In this document: in pieces, positions 23,286 through 35,277 of the stretch
Layout of the letters: every line of letters begins with the position of its first letter
Numbering within the stretch: position 1 is the first letter of the stretch
From: Lepus europaeus
Taxonomy: Eukaryota > Chordata > Mammalia > Lagomorpha > Leporidae
Direction of reading: 5' to 3'
Assembly (NCBI RefSeq): GCF_033115175.1
Contig: NC_084835.1
Location: 56,172,948-56,236,947 of the forward strand
DNA: 64,000 nucleotides
Notes under the pieces: generated by a model
What the model was told of the DNA's origin: nothing
Databases searched by the model: none
Seen by the model: the letters and a program-made list of their open reading frames with translations, nothing else
Translations under genes and position numbers: made by a program

Positions 23286-25164
23286 GTAGTTTAAATATGA
23301 ATATAAAATTTACTTGGTTTCTTTTCACTCACAAATAATCAGAGTGATTTGTCTAAGGGTATGAGCCATGGGAAAATCAATACTGTGATTATTTTTCATA
23401 GACTCATGAGGTTACTTTATACAATTAGGAGAAACTTCACAGCAGATTTATTTATTATATGGATAAAAATACATTTTGGTGAACTATCACTTCTGTGGTT
23501 TACTTGTGGTTCTAGAGGTATTTGAGACTTTCCAGAAAATTATGGGATTACTTTGAGGAAATAATAGGAAAAAAATGATGCCAGAAAAGCATAAAATTGA
23601 TAATAAACCTTACATGAAGTTACATTAATAATTTATAACTACTTATTAGCTTGATTCATCATAAAAATGAATTGGATATTTTAGAAAAATATTGCTTTCT
23701 GTAATTATTTTTTGCATTCTTTCACCGGTTTTGTGTGTTCAAAGGATTCATTTCTTAGTCTCTTCATGGATTCCATCTTCTAAAATCACTATTTTTTTGT
23801 TGTTATAAAAAACATCACTTAAGTGACTAATGTGATCATTGTGAGACCACTGAAAAAAAGCATTTGTGAGTGACTCTGCTGATACTTGTTTTAAAATTGA
23901 GCAAGTTTTAAAAGTTAGTGTTAAGTGAGAAAACCTAAGCATTAAAGAATCTAGCAATTTGACTTTCCAACATTTTATAAAAAGCTGCCTGATGTGATAG
24001 GTTTGATTATCCAATTCTACATCTCTGTGAACGTTTCTTAATGTAGTTGCTTCATCCATTGTTCTGAAAAATGTAGCTATACCAATTTTTTTAAATGACT
24101 TTAATTCATTGCAAAGAAACTGATTTTATGTTTTTTAAAAATTAAACTCTAAAGTGTCTTGAAATTTACTTTTATTTTTACATATAATAAATATTTATGA
24201 CTTGTTTAAAAAGTCTGAAAATATTAGTATTTCTGTTCTGAGTTTTATTGAAGACAGTAATCACATGTCTTGTAAGACTGACATGGCTTTAGAGAATTCG
24301 CAAAGTAAGATTTTTTTCTTTACTGTTGCCAAAATTACACATAAAGCTATCAAAAGAGAAAATTGCTTGTAACTTTCAACATTTGAGACAAGCTGTGAGG
24401 CACATAGTAAGAGGCAGACTATATTAAGATTAAGGCTGAGTTTTCTCAGAGTTACAGAGTAACATCTGTATTTCAAATATGCTTCTGGTATAAATTCTAA
24501 AATAGGCTTGCTTTTTTGTGCACTTTAACAGTTTGGCATTAATATTTTCCCTAAAAATGATTAATCTCATAAGATTATTTCAATGCACTTATCACTAGAA
24601 TTCAGGTACTTTTACTAGTAATATCTTGTTAAGAATTAAATTCACCTTATATATTTAGCTGTCATAAAAGCTGTTTTCTATTAAAAATGTAAAATGTTTT
24701 CAATAATGTCTCTAATGTGTCCTTTTTGATTTTATATATATATATATATATATATATCTTTTTTATTTAGCAGAAAAATATCAGGAAACTCAGAACATTC
24801 ATTTTTTATTACTCAGTTATGAGTTTATTTAATAAAACTTAGCTAAATTCAGTTCAAACTAATTGGATACTTCATTTGCCTTTAGAATTTTTTTCTAGGG
24901 TTGAGGCATAAAACATATTTGATAATGATCTACAAAAAAAAAATATTTATGACGTGGCAGTTTTAGAAAGTTCCTCACATTTGAAAAGCATTTTCAGTTG
25001 CTTAGCGAAGACAAGGTTTGAGCCCAGCCAAGTGTAGGTTTTATATTTGAAAAGAGCATTGTTTATAAAGTTGTAGTCTGCACCAGATCTGGGACAATCA
25101 GAGGTATTGTTATTTAACTCATTTACACTTCTGGTTTCATACCCTACTAAGCAAAAAAATAGAT
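23286..25164. other. Intergenic, AT-rich, mostly single-copy
   Basis: No SINE for nearly 1.9 kb, which is unusual here. Short minus-strand frames at 23748-24059 and 24261-24476 have no recognisable similarity. It may include alternative CEP76 3' UTR. Confidence 0.55.
24733..24758. repeat. (TA)n microsatellite
   Basis: About 12 TA units in intergenic AT-rich DNA. Confidence 0.9.
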
Positions 25165-25446
25165 AGGGGCAGGCATTGTGGCACAGGAAGATTAAGCATC
25201 CCATATTGTAGTGCTGATTTGAGTCCTGATGACTGTTTCAGATCCAGCTTCCTGCTGATGTGCCTGGGATCGTGGTCCAAGTACTTAGCTTCCCTGTGTC
25301 CCCACCTGGGAGACCTACCTCCTGGTTTCATCCTGGCTTAACCCCTGCTGTTGCAGGCATTTGGGGAATGAACCAGCAGTTGGAACATCTCTCCGTTTCT
25401 CCCTTTTTCTGTCACTTTGCCTTTCAAATAAACAAATCTTAAAAAA
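25165..25446 (+). repeat. Older C-SINE (+), first of a three-SINE tandem
   Basis: AGGGGCAGGCATTGTGGCAC head; CAAATAAACAAATCTTAAAA tail. Confidence 0.85.
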
Positions 25447-25451
25447 GAAGA

Positions 25452-25782
25452 TTTGGCTCAACAGGCTAATCCTCCGCCTAGCGGCGCCGCCACGCCCGGT
25501 TCTAGTCCTAGTCAGGGCCAGGGCGCCGGATTCTCTCCCGGATGCCCCTCTTCCAGGCCAGCTCTCTGCTATGGCCCGGGAGTGCAGTGGAGGATGGCCC
25601 AAGTGCTTGGGCCCTGCACCCCATGGGAGACCAGGAGAAGCACCTGGCTCCTGGCTTCGGATCAGCGCGGTGCGCTGGCCGTGGCGGCCATTGGAGGGTG
25701 AACCAACGGCAAAGGAAGACCTTTCTCTCTGTCTCTCTCTCTCACTGACCACTCTGCCTGTCAAAAAAAAAAAAAAGAAAAT
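25452..25782 (+). repeat. Young C-SINE (+), head truncated, second of tandem
   Basis: Starts at GGCTCAACAGGCTAATCC and lacks the first 15 or so bases; placed directly on the tail of the previous element. Confidence 0.9.
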
Positions 25783-25783
25783 A

Positions 25784-26038
25784 GGTAATCCTCCGCCTGT
25801 GGTGCCAGCACCCCGGGTTCTAGTCCCAGTTGGGGCGCCGGATTCTGTCCCGGTTGCTCCTCTTCCAGTCCAGCTCTCTGCTGTGGCCTGGGAAGGCAGT
25901 GGAGGATGGCCCAGGTGCTTGGGCCCTGCACCACCCGCATGGGAGACCAGAAGGAAGCACCTGGCTCCTGGCTTCGGATAGGCACAGTGCGCCAGCCGTA
26001 GCAGACATTTGGGGAGTGAACCAACGGAAAAAGGAAGA

Positions 26039-26078
<40 letters not shown>

Positions 26079-26106
26079 ACTCTGCCTGTCCAAAAAAAAA
26101 AAAAAG
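25784..26106 (+). repeat. Young C-SINE (+), head truncated, third of tandem
   Basis: Starts GGTAATCCTCCGCCTGTGG; (CT)n of about 18 units at 26041-26077. Confidence 0.9.
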
Positions 26107-26225
26107 GTTAGGTTATATTATAATTTATAACCTGATAATTTTTTCTTTGACCCAAAGAACAAGTTCACACTTTCCACTTAAGTGGATAAATGCAGGAATT
26201 ACATGATATTTAAAAAAAAAAAAAT

Positions 26226-26320
26226 CTTACTGGCTTCTGCCTGGTCCAACCCGGGCTTTTGCAGGCATTTGGGGAGTAAGCTAACAGATGGTAGATATTC
26301 TCTCTCTCTCTCTCTACTTT
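26226..26320 (+). repeat. C-SINE (+), 3' fragment
   Basis: Only the GGCATTTGGGGAGTAAGC to CT-tract part remains. Confidence 0.7.
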
Positions 26321-26623
26321 TTAAGTGGACAAAAATAAACATTTGAACATACATGTACAAGTTTCTGTGTGGTCACATGTTTTCATCTTTCTTGGGTATA
26401 CACTTAGAAGAACTGGTGGATCATAGGGTAACCTATGTTTAACATTTTGGTGAATCTATTTTTCAAAGCAATGGGACCCATCTGTACTCTCACCATGAGA
26501 GGTCTGATTTCTTCACATTCATACCAACACCTGTTATTATCTGACTTCTTGATGCTAGCCATTCTAGTGGGTGTGTGGTCATATCTTACTGTGACAATTT
26601 TTAATCTTAAGATTTATCTTTTG

Positions 26624-26880
26624 GGGCCGGCGCTATGGTGCAGCAGGTTAATGCCCTGGCCTGAAGCGCTGGCATCCCATATGGGTGCCAGTTTGAGACC
26701 TGACTGCTCCACTTCCCATCCAGCTCTCTGCTATGGCCTGGGAAAGCAGTAGAAGATGGCCCAAGTCCCTGGGCCCATGCACCCATGTGGGAGACCCGGA
26801 AAAAGCTCCTGGCTCCTGGCTTCAGATCAGCGCAGCTCCAGACATTGCAGCCAATTGGGGAGTGAACCAGAAGATAGAAG

Positions 26881-26948
<68 letters not shown>

Positions 26949-26996
26949 TCTCTCTGTGTAACTCTTTCAAATAAATAAATAAATCTTAAGGAAAAA
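26624..26996 (+). repeat. C-SINE (+) with (CT)n(AT)n
   Basis: The CT-tract has grown into (AT)n at 26917-26946, a composite microsatellite. Inserted in the L1. Confidence 0.9.
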
Positions 26997-27272
26997 GATT
27001 TATCTTTTATTGAGAGAGATGGACAAATGTAGAGAGAGCTCCCGTCTTCTGGTTCAATCCCCAAATGTCCACAGTGGCCTTCTGTGGGGGCCAGAGCTGG
27101 GAGCCAGGAACTTGCATGCCAATGTCAGGAACTCAATTACTTGAGCCATCATTTTTGCCTCCTAGGGTCTGTATTAGCAGGAAGCTAGAGTCAGGAATAT
27201 AGCTGGGTATCAAACCCAGGCAGTCTGATATGGATGCAGGCATCTTAACCACTAGGCCAAAAGTCTACCTGT
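26997..27272 (-). repeat. Older C-SINE (-)
   Basis: Starts ATTTATCTTTTATTGAGAGA, directly after the previous tail; end CTAGGCCAAAAGTCTACC. Confidence 0.75.
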
Positions 27273-27329
27273 TACTGATTTGCATTTCTATGATGACTAA
27301 TGATATTGAGGACCTTTTTTGTTGTTTGT

Positions 27330-27630
27330 TAAAGAATTTATTAATTCATTTGAGAGGTGGAGTTACAAATAGGGAGAGAGAAAGGTAGTCACTCCTCAAA
27401 TGGCCACAATGGCTGGAGCTGGGCCAATCTGAAGCCAGGTGCCAGCTGCTTCTTGTGGGTCTCCTACCCAGGCACAGGGGCCCAAGCACTTGGGGCATCT
27501 TCCACTGCTTTCCCAGGCTATAAGCAGAGAGCTGGATCAGAAGTGGAGCATCCGGCATACCATATGGCACCCATATGGGATGCTGGCACCACAGGCAGGG
27601 GCTTAGCCTACTATGCCACAGTATTGGCCT
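27330..27630 (-). repeat. C-SINE (-) with TSD
   Basis: TTGAGGACCTTTTT before and TTGAGGATCTTTTT after, in L1 sequence. Confidence 0.9.
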
Positions 27631-27802
27631 TGAGGATCTTTTTATATACTTTTTGGCCATATTATATCTTGGCGAAATATCTAATCAGATCTTTTGCCTA
27701 TTTTTAAATTGGGTTATCTCTTTATCATTGAGTTTTAAGAGTTCCTTATATATTATAGATATAAGGCCCATATCAGATATATGATACGTAAATTCTGTCA
27801 TT

Positions 27803-28113
27803 TTTTAAAAATTTATTTGAAAGGCAGAGTTAAAAAGAGAGAAGGAAAGACAGAGAGATCTTTAATCTGCTTGTTCACTCCCCAAATGGCCGCAATGGCT
27901 GGAGCTGGGCCAATCCAAAGCCAGGACCCAGGAACTTCCAGGTCTCCCATGTGGGTAAAAGGACCCAAGCACTTAGGCCATCTTTTATTGCCTTCCCAGG
28001 CCACAGCAAAGAGCTGAATTGGAAGAGGAGCAGCCGGTACTAGAACTGGCACCCATATGGGATGCCAGCACTGCAGGCGGCAGCTTTACCCTCGGTTCCA
28101 CAGTGCTGGCCCC
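27803..28113 (-). repeat. C-SINE (-), full length
   Basis: GGCAGAGTTAAAAAGAGAGA tract; end CACAGTGCTGGCCCC. Confidence 0.9.
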
Positions 28114-28147
28114 AGAAGTTTTTAATTTTTGGAAAGTATTTACATGA

Positions 28148-28470
28148 GGGGCCAGCACTGAGACACAATGAGTTAAGCCACCACCTGTGATGCTGGCATC
28201 CCATATGGGCGCCAGTTCAAGTCCTGGCTGCACCACTTCTGACCCAGCTCCTGTTAATGTGCCTGGAAAAGCAGCAGGAAATGGCCTAAGTGCTTGGGCC
28301 CTTGCACCCACATTGGAATCCTGGAAGAAGCTCCTGGCTTTGGCCCAACCTAACTGTGGCCGTTGCAGCTGTTTGGGCAGTGAACCAGCAGATGGAAGAT
28401 CTCTATCTCTCCCTCTCTCTGTAATTCTGACTTTCAAATAAATGAATCATAAAAAAAAAAAAAAAAAGAA
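28148..28470 (+). repeat. C-SINE (+)
   Basis: GGGGCCAGCACTGAGACACA head; GAAAGTATTTAC before and GAAGTATTTAC after. Confidence 0.9.
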
Positions 28471-28762
28471 GAAGTATTTACTTGAAAGGTAGAGTGACAG
28501 AAGTGGCAGAGAAAAGGAGAGACATCTTCCATCTACTTGTTTACTTCCCAAATGGCTGCAATGACCAAGGCAGGACCACACTGAAGCTAGGAACCTGGAA
28601 CTCCACCTGGGGCCCAAACATTTGGGCCATCTTCTGCTGCGTTCCCGGCTCATTAGCAGGGAACTGGATTTGAAGGAAGCAGAGCAGCCAGATTGAACTG
28701 GCACTCCAATATGGGATGCCCGTGTTGTAAAGCGGCAGCTTAACCCATTACACCTGGCCCCA
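28471..28762 (-). repeat. C-SINE (-)
   Basis: Tail-to-tail with the previous element, forming an inverted pair of about 300-bp arms. Confidence 0.85.
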
Positions 28763-29028
28763 CAAAAGTTTTTCATTTTTATGAAATCCACTGTATCTGT
28801 TGTTTATTTTGTTGCCTGTACTGTTTTGAAGATTTACTGTTATGTTTACTTCTAAGAGTTTTAGCACATTTAGGTCTTTGATCCATTTTCAATTTTTGTA
28901 TATGGTATCAGGTAAGAGTCCAATTCCATTCTTTTGTATCTATATATCCAGTTGTCTAGCACATTTTTTAGAGATTTTTTTTCCCTGTTGAATGATCTCA
29001 CTACCTTTGTCAAAAGTCATTCGACCAG

Positions 29029-29590
29029 GGGTGGACATTGTAGCACAGCAGGTTTAACCACCTCTTGGAATGCCTGCATTGCATATTGGAGTGCTGGTTC
29101 TGGTCCCAGCTACTCTGCTTCAGATCCAGTTTCCCGAGAGGCAGCAGATGATGGCTCAAGTACTTGGTCCCTGCCACCCATGTGGGAGACCAGACAGAAT
29201 CCCTGGCTCTTAGCTTTTACATGGCCCAGCCCCAATTATTATGGACATTTGGGAAGTAAAGCAGTGTATGGAATCAATCTCTAAACATTTAGATCTTACT
29301 TAGATCTTCCATCTACTGGTTCATGTTCCTAATGGCCCCAAGAGTTCGAGCTGGGTCAGACCAAAGCCAGGAGCCAGGAACTCCATCTGGGTCTCCCATG
29401 TGGGTGGGAGAGCCCCCCAGTTACTTGGATGGTCTTCTGCTGCCTTCCTGGGTACATTAACAGGGAGCTGGATCAGAAATGGAGCACCTGGGACTTGAAC
29501 CGGTGTTGGGATATGAGATACTGGTGGTATAGAGGACAGTTAACCCATTGCACCACAATGCTGGCCCCAATAAATATATCTTTAAAAATA
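29029..29590 (+). repeat. Older C-SINE (+) interrupted by a (-) copy
   Basis: Body to about 29282; its AATAAATATATCTTTAAAAA tail resumes at 29569. Confidence 0.75.
29283..29568 (-). repeat. C-SINE (-), nested
   Basis: GA-tract lost; end CACAATGCTGGCCCC. Confidence 0.85.
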
Positions 29591-29671
29591 ATCATTTGAC
29601 TACAGGTGCATGAGTTTATTTCTGGGCTCTCAATTCTATTCCTATTGTGCAAGTGCCACACATTTTAATCA

Positions 29672-29921
29672 CTCTTTTTTAAAAAGATTTTTTTTAAAAG
29701 ATTTTTTTTTTTGGAAAAGCAGAGTTAGAGAACAGAGGGAAAGAGGGATCTTCCATCTGCTGGTTTACTCTCCAAATGGCCACAACAGCCAGGCCAAAGC
29801 CAGGAGCCTGGCTGCTGCCTTCCCAGGTGCATTAGCAGGGAGCTGGATTGGAATAGATTAGCCAGGACCCTAACCAGCACTCACATGGGATGCTGGCCAT
29901 GGCTTAACCCTTTTGTACCTC
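29672..29921 (-). repeat. C-SINE (-), internally deleted
   Basis: The central part between GGAGCCTGG and CTGCTGCCTTCCCAGG is missing about 60 bases. Confidence 0.8.
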
Positions 29922-30252
29922 TTTTTTTTTTTTTAAGATTTATTTTATTTATTTGAAAGAGTTACACAGAGAGATAGAGACAGAGAGAGAGGCCTTTCAT
30001 CCACTGGTTCACTCTCCAGATGGTCTCAATGGCTGCAGCTGAGCCGATCCGAAGCCGGGAGCCAGGAGCTTCTTCCAGGTCTCTCATGTGGGTGCAGGGG
30101 CCCAAGCACTTGGGCCATCTTCTACTGCCTTCCCAGGTCATAGCAAAAAGCCGGATCAGAAGAGGAGCAGCTGGGACTAGAACTGGCAACTATATGGAAT
30201 GCCGGCACTTCAGGCCAGAGCTTTTAACCTGCTGCATCACAGTGCCTGCCCC
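29922..30252 (-). repeat. C-SINE (-), full length
   Basis: Abuts the previous element; end ACAGTGCCTGCCCC. Confidence 0.9.
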
Positions 30253-30781
30253 AACCCCTTGCCTCTTGATTACTGTTGCTTTGTAGTAAGTTCTGAAATT
30301 GGGAAGTGTGATTCCTCCAACTTTGTTTTTAAGATTGTTTTAACCATTTTGGGTCCCTGTCAATTCTGTGTTAATTTTAGAATCAGATTGTCATACCAAA
30401 ATCAACTGGAATTGTCACAGGGATGGTGGACTTGTCTGTGGATTACTTTAGGGAACATTGCCATCATAACAATGTTAAGCTTTGGTTCATGGACATGGGT
30501 TGTTTTTCTATTGATTCAGATCTTTCCTAAATTATTTTTTAGTTTCCAGATTGTAAATTATGCTCGTCTTTTGCTAACTTTATTATTATTTTATTCTCTT
30601 TGAATTGTAAAAAGATTTTTCTTAATTTTATTTCCTGATTGTAAATGTAAAAACATAAATATACAATTTATTTTTGTATATTGCTCTTGCATCCTGCCAC
30701 CTTGTTGAACTCATTTATTGTTCTTTTTAATAGATTCCTTACCATTTTCTTTAATATACAATTATGTCATCTACAAATGAA
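30253..30781 (-). mobile_element. L1 ORF2 fragment, antisense
   Basis: It contains CTTGTTGAACTCATTTATTG and CAATTATGTCATCTACAAAT, which are landmarks of reversed L1 ORF2. It ends where the orientation flips. Confidence 0.75.
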
Positions 30782-31214
30782 GTTTCACCACTTGAAATCA
30801 ATTATTGCATTAATACACTAGCATTATTTCAATAAATTAAATGACCATTTCAAAAGATACAGCTTTTGACAAAATCCAATAGTCTTGCATTATGAAAACA
30901 AACAAAAAAGGTGTAGAAGGGAACTTCCTCAATCTTTTTTTTTTTTTTTTTTAAGATTTTATTTGAAAGGCAGAGTTACAGAGAGGCTGACACAGAGACA
31001 AAGAAAGAGGCCTTCCATCCACTGGTTCACTCCCTAAATGGCCACAGTGGCTGGAGCTGTGCTGATCCAAACCAAGAGACAGGAGCTGCTTCTGGGTCCC
31101 CCACGTGGGAGCAGGGGCCCAAGCACTCGGGCCATCTTCTACTGCTTTCCTAGGCCCTAGCAGAGAGCTGAATCTCAAGGAACTTCCTGAATCTTGACAA
31201 AGGACTTATGAAAG
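30782..31214 (+). mobile_element. L1 ORF2 fragment in sense orientation (inverted relative to its flanks)
   Basis: It reads CAGCTTTTGACAAAATCCAA and GGAACTTCCTCAATCTTGAC (the latter split by a SINE) in sense ORF2 order. It lies between antisense pieces that flank it in the consensus. The mariner at 31215 follows directly. Confidence 0.7.
30938..31174 (-). repeat. C-SINE (-), head truncated, with TSD
   Basis: GGAACTTCCTCAATCTT and GGAACTTCCTGAATCTT flank it. Its insertion into sense L1 is therefore clear. Confidence 0.9.
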
Positions 31215-32705
31215 TATAGGAAAGGGTCTTCAAAAAGTTATGAAAAATGTATATTATGAAAAAAACTATGCATAAATTTCCCAAAAAAGTGCCAAAATAA
31301 ATTCATATTAACTTAAAATAACATGTCTGAGCAAGATCTAGTTTGACACACTAAAAAAGATAAGACATTAGTTTGAAAACAACTCTGACCACAGCAATAT
31401 GAATTTTTTTTTTTTTTTGCTAAAATTGCACCAAAAAGAGACACTGAATTTATGGTGATGCTTGAGTGAAAGAATTGTAAAATCATTGATGCTTTATGAA
31501 AAGTCTATGGGTGCAATGCCCCAAATAAATCAGCAGTTTACAAATCGATGTAATTTTAAGGGAAAAAATTATGTTGAAGATGATACCTGCAGCAGCAGAT
31601 CATCCACATCACTTTGTGAGGAAAAAATTGATTTTTATTTATGCCTTGATTGAAGACAACTAACAGCAGAAACAATGGCGAGCACCAGAGACATCTCCAC
31701 TGGTTCAGCTTACACAATTTTGCCTGAAAAATTAAAGGGGAGGGGCCAGCGCTGTGGCATAGCAGGTAAAGCCACCACCTGCAGTGCTTGCATTTCATAT
31801 GGGTGCTGGTTCAAGTCCCAGCTACTCCACTTCCATTCCAGCTCTCTGCTGTGGCCTAGAAAAGCAGTGGAAGATGGCCCACGCATGTGGGCCCCTGCAC
31901 TTGCATGGGAGACGTGGAAGAAGCTCCTGGCTCCTGGCTTCAGATCTGCCCAGCTCTGGCCTTTGCCATCATTTGGGGAGTGAACCAGGGATGGAAGAAC
32001 TCTCCCTCTGTCTCTCTCTCTCTCTGCCTCTGCCTCTCTGTAACTCTGCCTTTCAAATAAATAAATAAATCTTTTAAAAAAATTAAAGGGGAGCCAGCTT
32101 CTGCTCAAGGGGTGCCAAAACTGCACTCACATCAGCAGCACAGAACAGAGCTCTCAAGGGAAATTTTACACAAGTGGAACCAAGGTCTTAAAGCATTTTT
32201 TCAAAGAATTGTGACAAGCATTTTGGGGATGCTCAAGGCATTTTGTGTGTTGACTTTCTGAAGGGCCACAGAATGAAAACATTTCCTTATGAGGGTATTT
32301 GCAGAAGTTAGCCAAAGCTTCAGCAGGAAGCTGCCTGGGAAAGCTTTACCCGAGTCCACCACAACAGTGCTCCTGCTTGCTCCTCTCATTCCGCAGGGCG
32401 ATTTGGTAAGCGTTTCCACAGGAAGTCATTAGCACCCAACTTACCATCCTGATTTGGCTCCTTATGACTTTATTTCCGAATCATAAAAAAAATCTTAAAA
32501 AGGCACCAATTTTTTTTCAGTCAATATAGAAAAGACAGCATTGGCACAGTTAAATCCCCAGAACCCTTGGTTCTGTGGGGATGGAGTAAATGGCTGATAT
32601 CACCGGTTACAAAAGTGTTTTGAACTTGAGGATGCTTATGTTGAGAAATAAAATTTATATTGCTTATTTTTATTTTATTTCCATTGTTCTGTGAGCCTTT
32701 TGTGT
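31215..32705 (+). mobile_element. Decayed mariner (Tc1/mariner) transposon with transposase remnant
   Basis: The left end reads GGTCTTCAAAAAGTT; the right end near 32690 has a weakly matching inverted end. Between them, broken frames resemble a mariner transposase. The N-terminal part reads STSLCEEKIDFY and RDISTGSAYTILPEKLKG (helix-turn-helix part). The C-terminal part reads LAPYDF, then SVN, TALAQLNPQNPWF and YHRLQKCFELEDAYVEK. Stops and frameshifts abound and the central catalytic part is missing or unreadable. A (+) SINE (31742-32085) interrupts it. It is not capable of transposition. Confidence 0.85.
31742..32085 (+). repeat. C-SINE (+) inside the mariner, with TSD
   Basis: AAAATTAAAGGGGAG before and after; splits the transposase remnant after LPEKLKG. 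Confidence 0.95.
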
Positions 32706-32710
32706 GTACT

Positions 32711-33046
32711 CTTTTTTTTTTTTAAGATTTATTTATTTATTGGAAAGTCAGAGTTATACAGAGAGAGGAGAGGCAGAGAGAGAGAGAGGTCTTCCATCTG
32801 CTGGTTCACTCTCCAATTGGCTGCAATGGCCAGAGCTGCGCTGATCAAAAGCCAGGATCCAGGAGCTTCTTCCAGGTCTCCCGTGTAGGTGCAGGGGTCC
32901 AAGGACTTGGGCCATCTTCTATTTCTTTTCCAGGCCATTGCAGAGAGCTGGATTGGAAGTGGAGCAGCCAGGACTCGAACTGGTGTCCATATAGGATGCC
33001 AGCACTGAAGGCGGTGGCTTTACCAGCTACGCCACAGCATCAGTCC
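32711..33046 (-). repeat. C-SINE (-), full length
   Basis: TTTATTTATTGGAAAGTCAG start; end CAGCATCAGTCCC, then a (GT)n microsatellite at 33047-33074. Confidence 0.9.
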
Positions 33047-33074
33047 CGTGTGTGTGTGTGTGAGTGTGTGTGTG

Positions 33075-33436
33075 GTTTTTTTTGGTTTTTTGGTTTTTGT
33101 TTTTGTTTTGTTTGTTTGTTTGCTTGTTTTTTGGACAGGCAGAGTTAGAGAGACAAAGAGAAAAGTCTTCCTTCCATTGGGTCACCCCCCAAAATGGCCG
33201 CTACGGCCGGCGCACTGTGCCGATCCAAAGCCAAGAGCCAGGTGCTTCCTCCTGGACTCCCATGTGGGTGCAGGGCCCAAGCACTTGGGCCATCCTCCAC
33301 TGCACTCCTGGGCCACAGCAGAGAGCTGGACTGGAAGAGGGGCAACTGGGACAGAATCCGGTGCCCCAACCAGGACTAGAACCCGGTGTGCCGGCGCCTC
33401 AGGCAGAGGATGAGCCAAATGAACCACGGCGCCGGT
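33075..33436 (-). repeat. Young C-SINE (-) with expanded G/T tail
   Basis: The tail complement has become TTTG/GTTT repeats; end CACGGCGCCGGTC. Confidence 0.9.
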
Positions 33437-33577
33437 CAATGTGTGTGTATTTTTAAGAGGTTCTGGTTTCTGTCTGACTTTGGTATCAAAGTATTACTAG
33501 AATCATAAAATGAGTTGGGAAGTTTCCTCCCCACCCCCATTTCCATTTTTTGGGAAGAGTTTAAGAATTTGATATCG

Positions 33578-33924
33578 GGCCGGCACTACGGCTCACTAGG
33601 CTAATCCTCCACCTTGCGGCGCTGGCACACCGGGTTCTAGTCCCGGTCGGGGTGCCGGTTCTGTCCCAGCTGCCCCTCTTCCAGGCCAGCTCTCTGCTGT
33701 GGCCCGGGAGTGCAGTGGAGGATGGCTCAAGTGCTTGGGCCCTGCACCCCATGGGAGACCAGGAGAAGCACCTGGCTCCTGCCATTGGATCAGCGCGGTG
33801 CGCCGGCCGCAGCGCGCCAGCCGTGGCGGCCATTGGAGGGTGAACCAACGGCAAAAGGAAGACCTTTCTCTCTGTCTCTCTCTCACTGTCCACTCTGCCT
33901 GTCAAAAAAAAAAAAAAAAAAAAA
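33578..33924 (+). repeat. Young C-SINE (+) with TSD
   Basis: AGAATTTGATATC at 33565-33577 and again at about 33926-33938. Confidence 0.95.
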
Positions 33925-33980
33925 AGAATTTGATATCAATTTTTACTTTGGTAAAATTCAGAAGCCACCTGGGCCTGGAC

Positions 33981-34314
33981 TTTTTTTTTTTTTTTTTTTG
34001 AGATTTATTTTATGTATTTGAAAGTCAGAGTTACACAGTGAGATCTTCCATCCGCTGGTTCACTCCCCAGATGGTCTCAGTGGCCAGAGCTGGGCCAATC
34101 TAAAGTCAGGAGCCAGGAGCTTCTTCCGGGTCTCCCACATGGGTGCAGGGGCCCAAGGACTTGGGCCATCTTCTACTGCCATCTTCTACTGCTTTCCCAG
34201 GCCATAGCAGAGAGCTGGATCAGAAGAGGAGCAGCCAGGACTAGAACTGGCGCCCATAGGGGATGCCAGTGCTTCAGGCCAGGGCTTTTACCCACTGCGC
34301 CACAGTGCCGCCCC
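33981..34314 (-). repeat. C-SINE (-)
   Basis: Contains a local duplication of GCCATCTTCTACTGC at about 34166-34194. Confidence 0.9.
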
Positions 34315-34935
34315 CAAGGCCTCAGCTTTATGAGAAGGCTTTGATTAGTAATTCAATCTACTCACTTTTTATAGGTTTATCTAGATTTCTATTTCTTCTT
34401 GAGTCAGTTTTGGTAGATTATGTCCCTTAGAAATTTGTCCATTTCATCTAAATTATCTAACTTTGCTGCACAATTGTTCATAGTATTCCTTTACAATCAG
34501 TTTTATTTTTACAGTGTTAGTGGTAATGTCCTCTATTTAATTTCTGATTCTAGTAATTGAAGTTTTCTGGTTTTTCCCTTAATCAGTCTAGTTAAGGCTT
34601 TGTTAAAGTTTGTTGATCTCTTCAAAGAATCAGCTTTTGGTTTTACTGTTTTGTCTTTTTTTTTTTTTTCTATTTCCTATTTCATTACTTTCCACTCTGA
34701 TCTTTATTGTTTCCTTTATCTTACCTTAGATTTAGTTATTTCTTTTTTTCCTTCAGTATCTTAAGGTAAACTGATTTGGTTATTGATTTGTAATTTTTTA
34801 TTTTATTAATTTTTTTGTCATTTACAGCTATCAGTTTCCTTCTAAGCAATGCTTTAGATACATCTCATAAGTTTTGGTATGTTATTCTTCATTTCCATTC
34901 ATCTCAAAGTATTTTCTGATTTCTCTTTTACATTT
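34315..34935 (-). mobile_element. L1 ORF2 fragment, antisense (largest uninterrupted piece)
   Basis: Runs from GAGAAGGCTTTGATTAGTAA through TTGTCCATTTCATCTAAATT to CATCTCATAAGTTTTGGTAT with no insertion, ending at a (-) SINE tail. Confidence 0.8.
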
Positions 34936-35248
34936 TTAAAAAGATTTTATTTATTTATTTGAAAAAGTTACACAGAGAGAGGAGAGACAGAGAGAGAGGT
35001 CTTCCATCTGCTAGTTCACTTCCCAAATGGCCACAATGGCCAGGACTGGGCCAGACCAAAGCCAGGAGCCAGGAGCTTCTCCCAGGTTTCCCACGTGGGT
35101 GCAAGTGCCTAAGGACTAGGGCCATCTTCTACTGCTTTCCCAGGCATATTACCAGGGAGCTGGATCAGAAGTGGAGCAGCTGGGACTCAAAGCAGTGCCC
35201 ATGTGGGATGCCAGCGTCTCAGGCGACGGCTGCACCACAACGCAGGTA
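34936..35248 (-). repeat. C-SINE (-), full length
   Basis: ATTTTTAAAAAGATTTTATT start; end CACCACAACGCAGGTACC. Confidence 0.85.
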
Positions 35249-35277
35249 CCTCTCTTCATTTTTGAAAGGACATTTGA

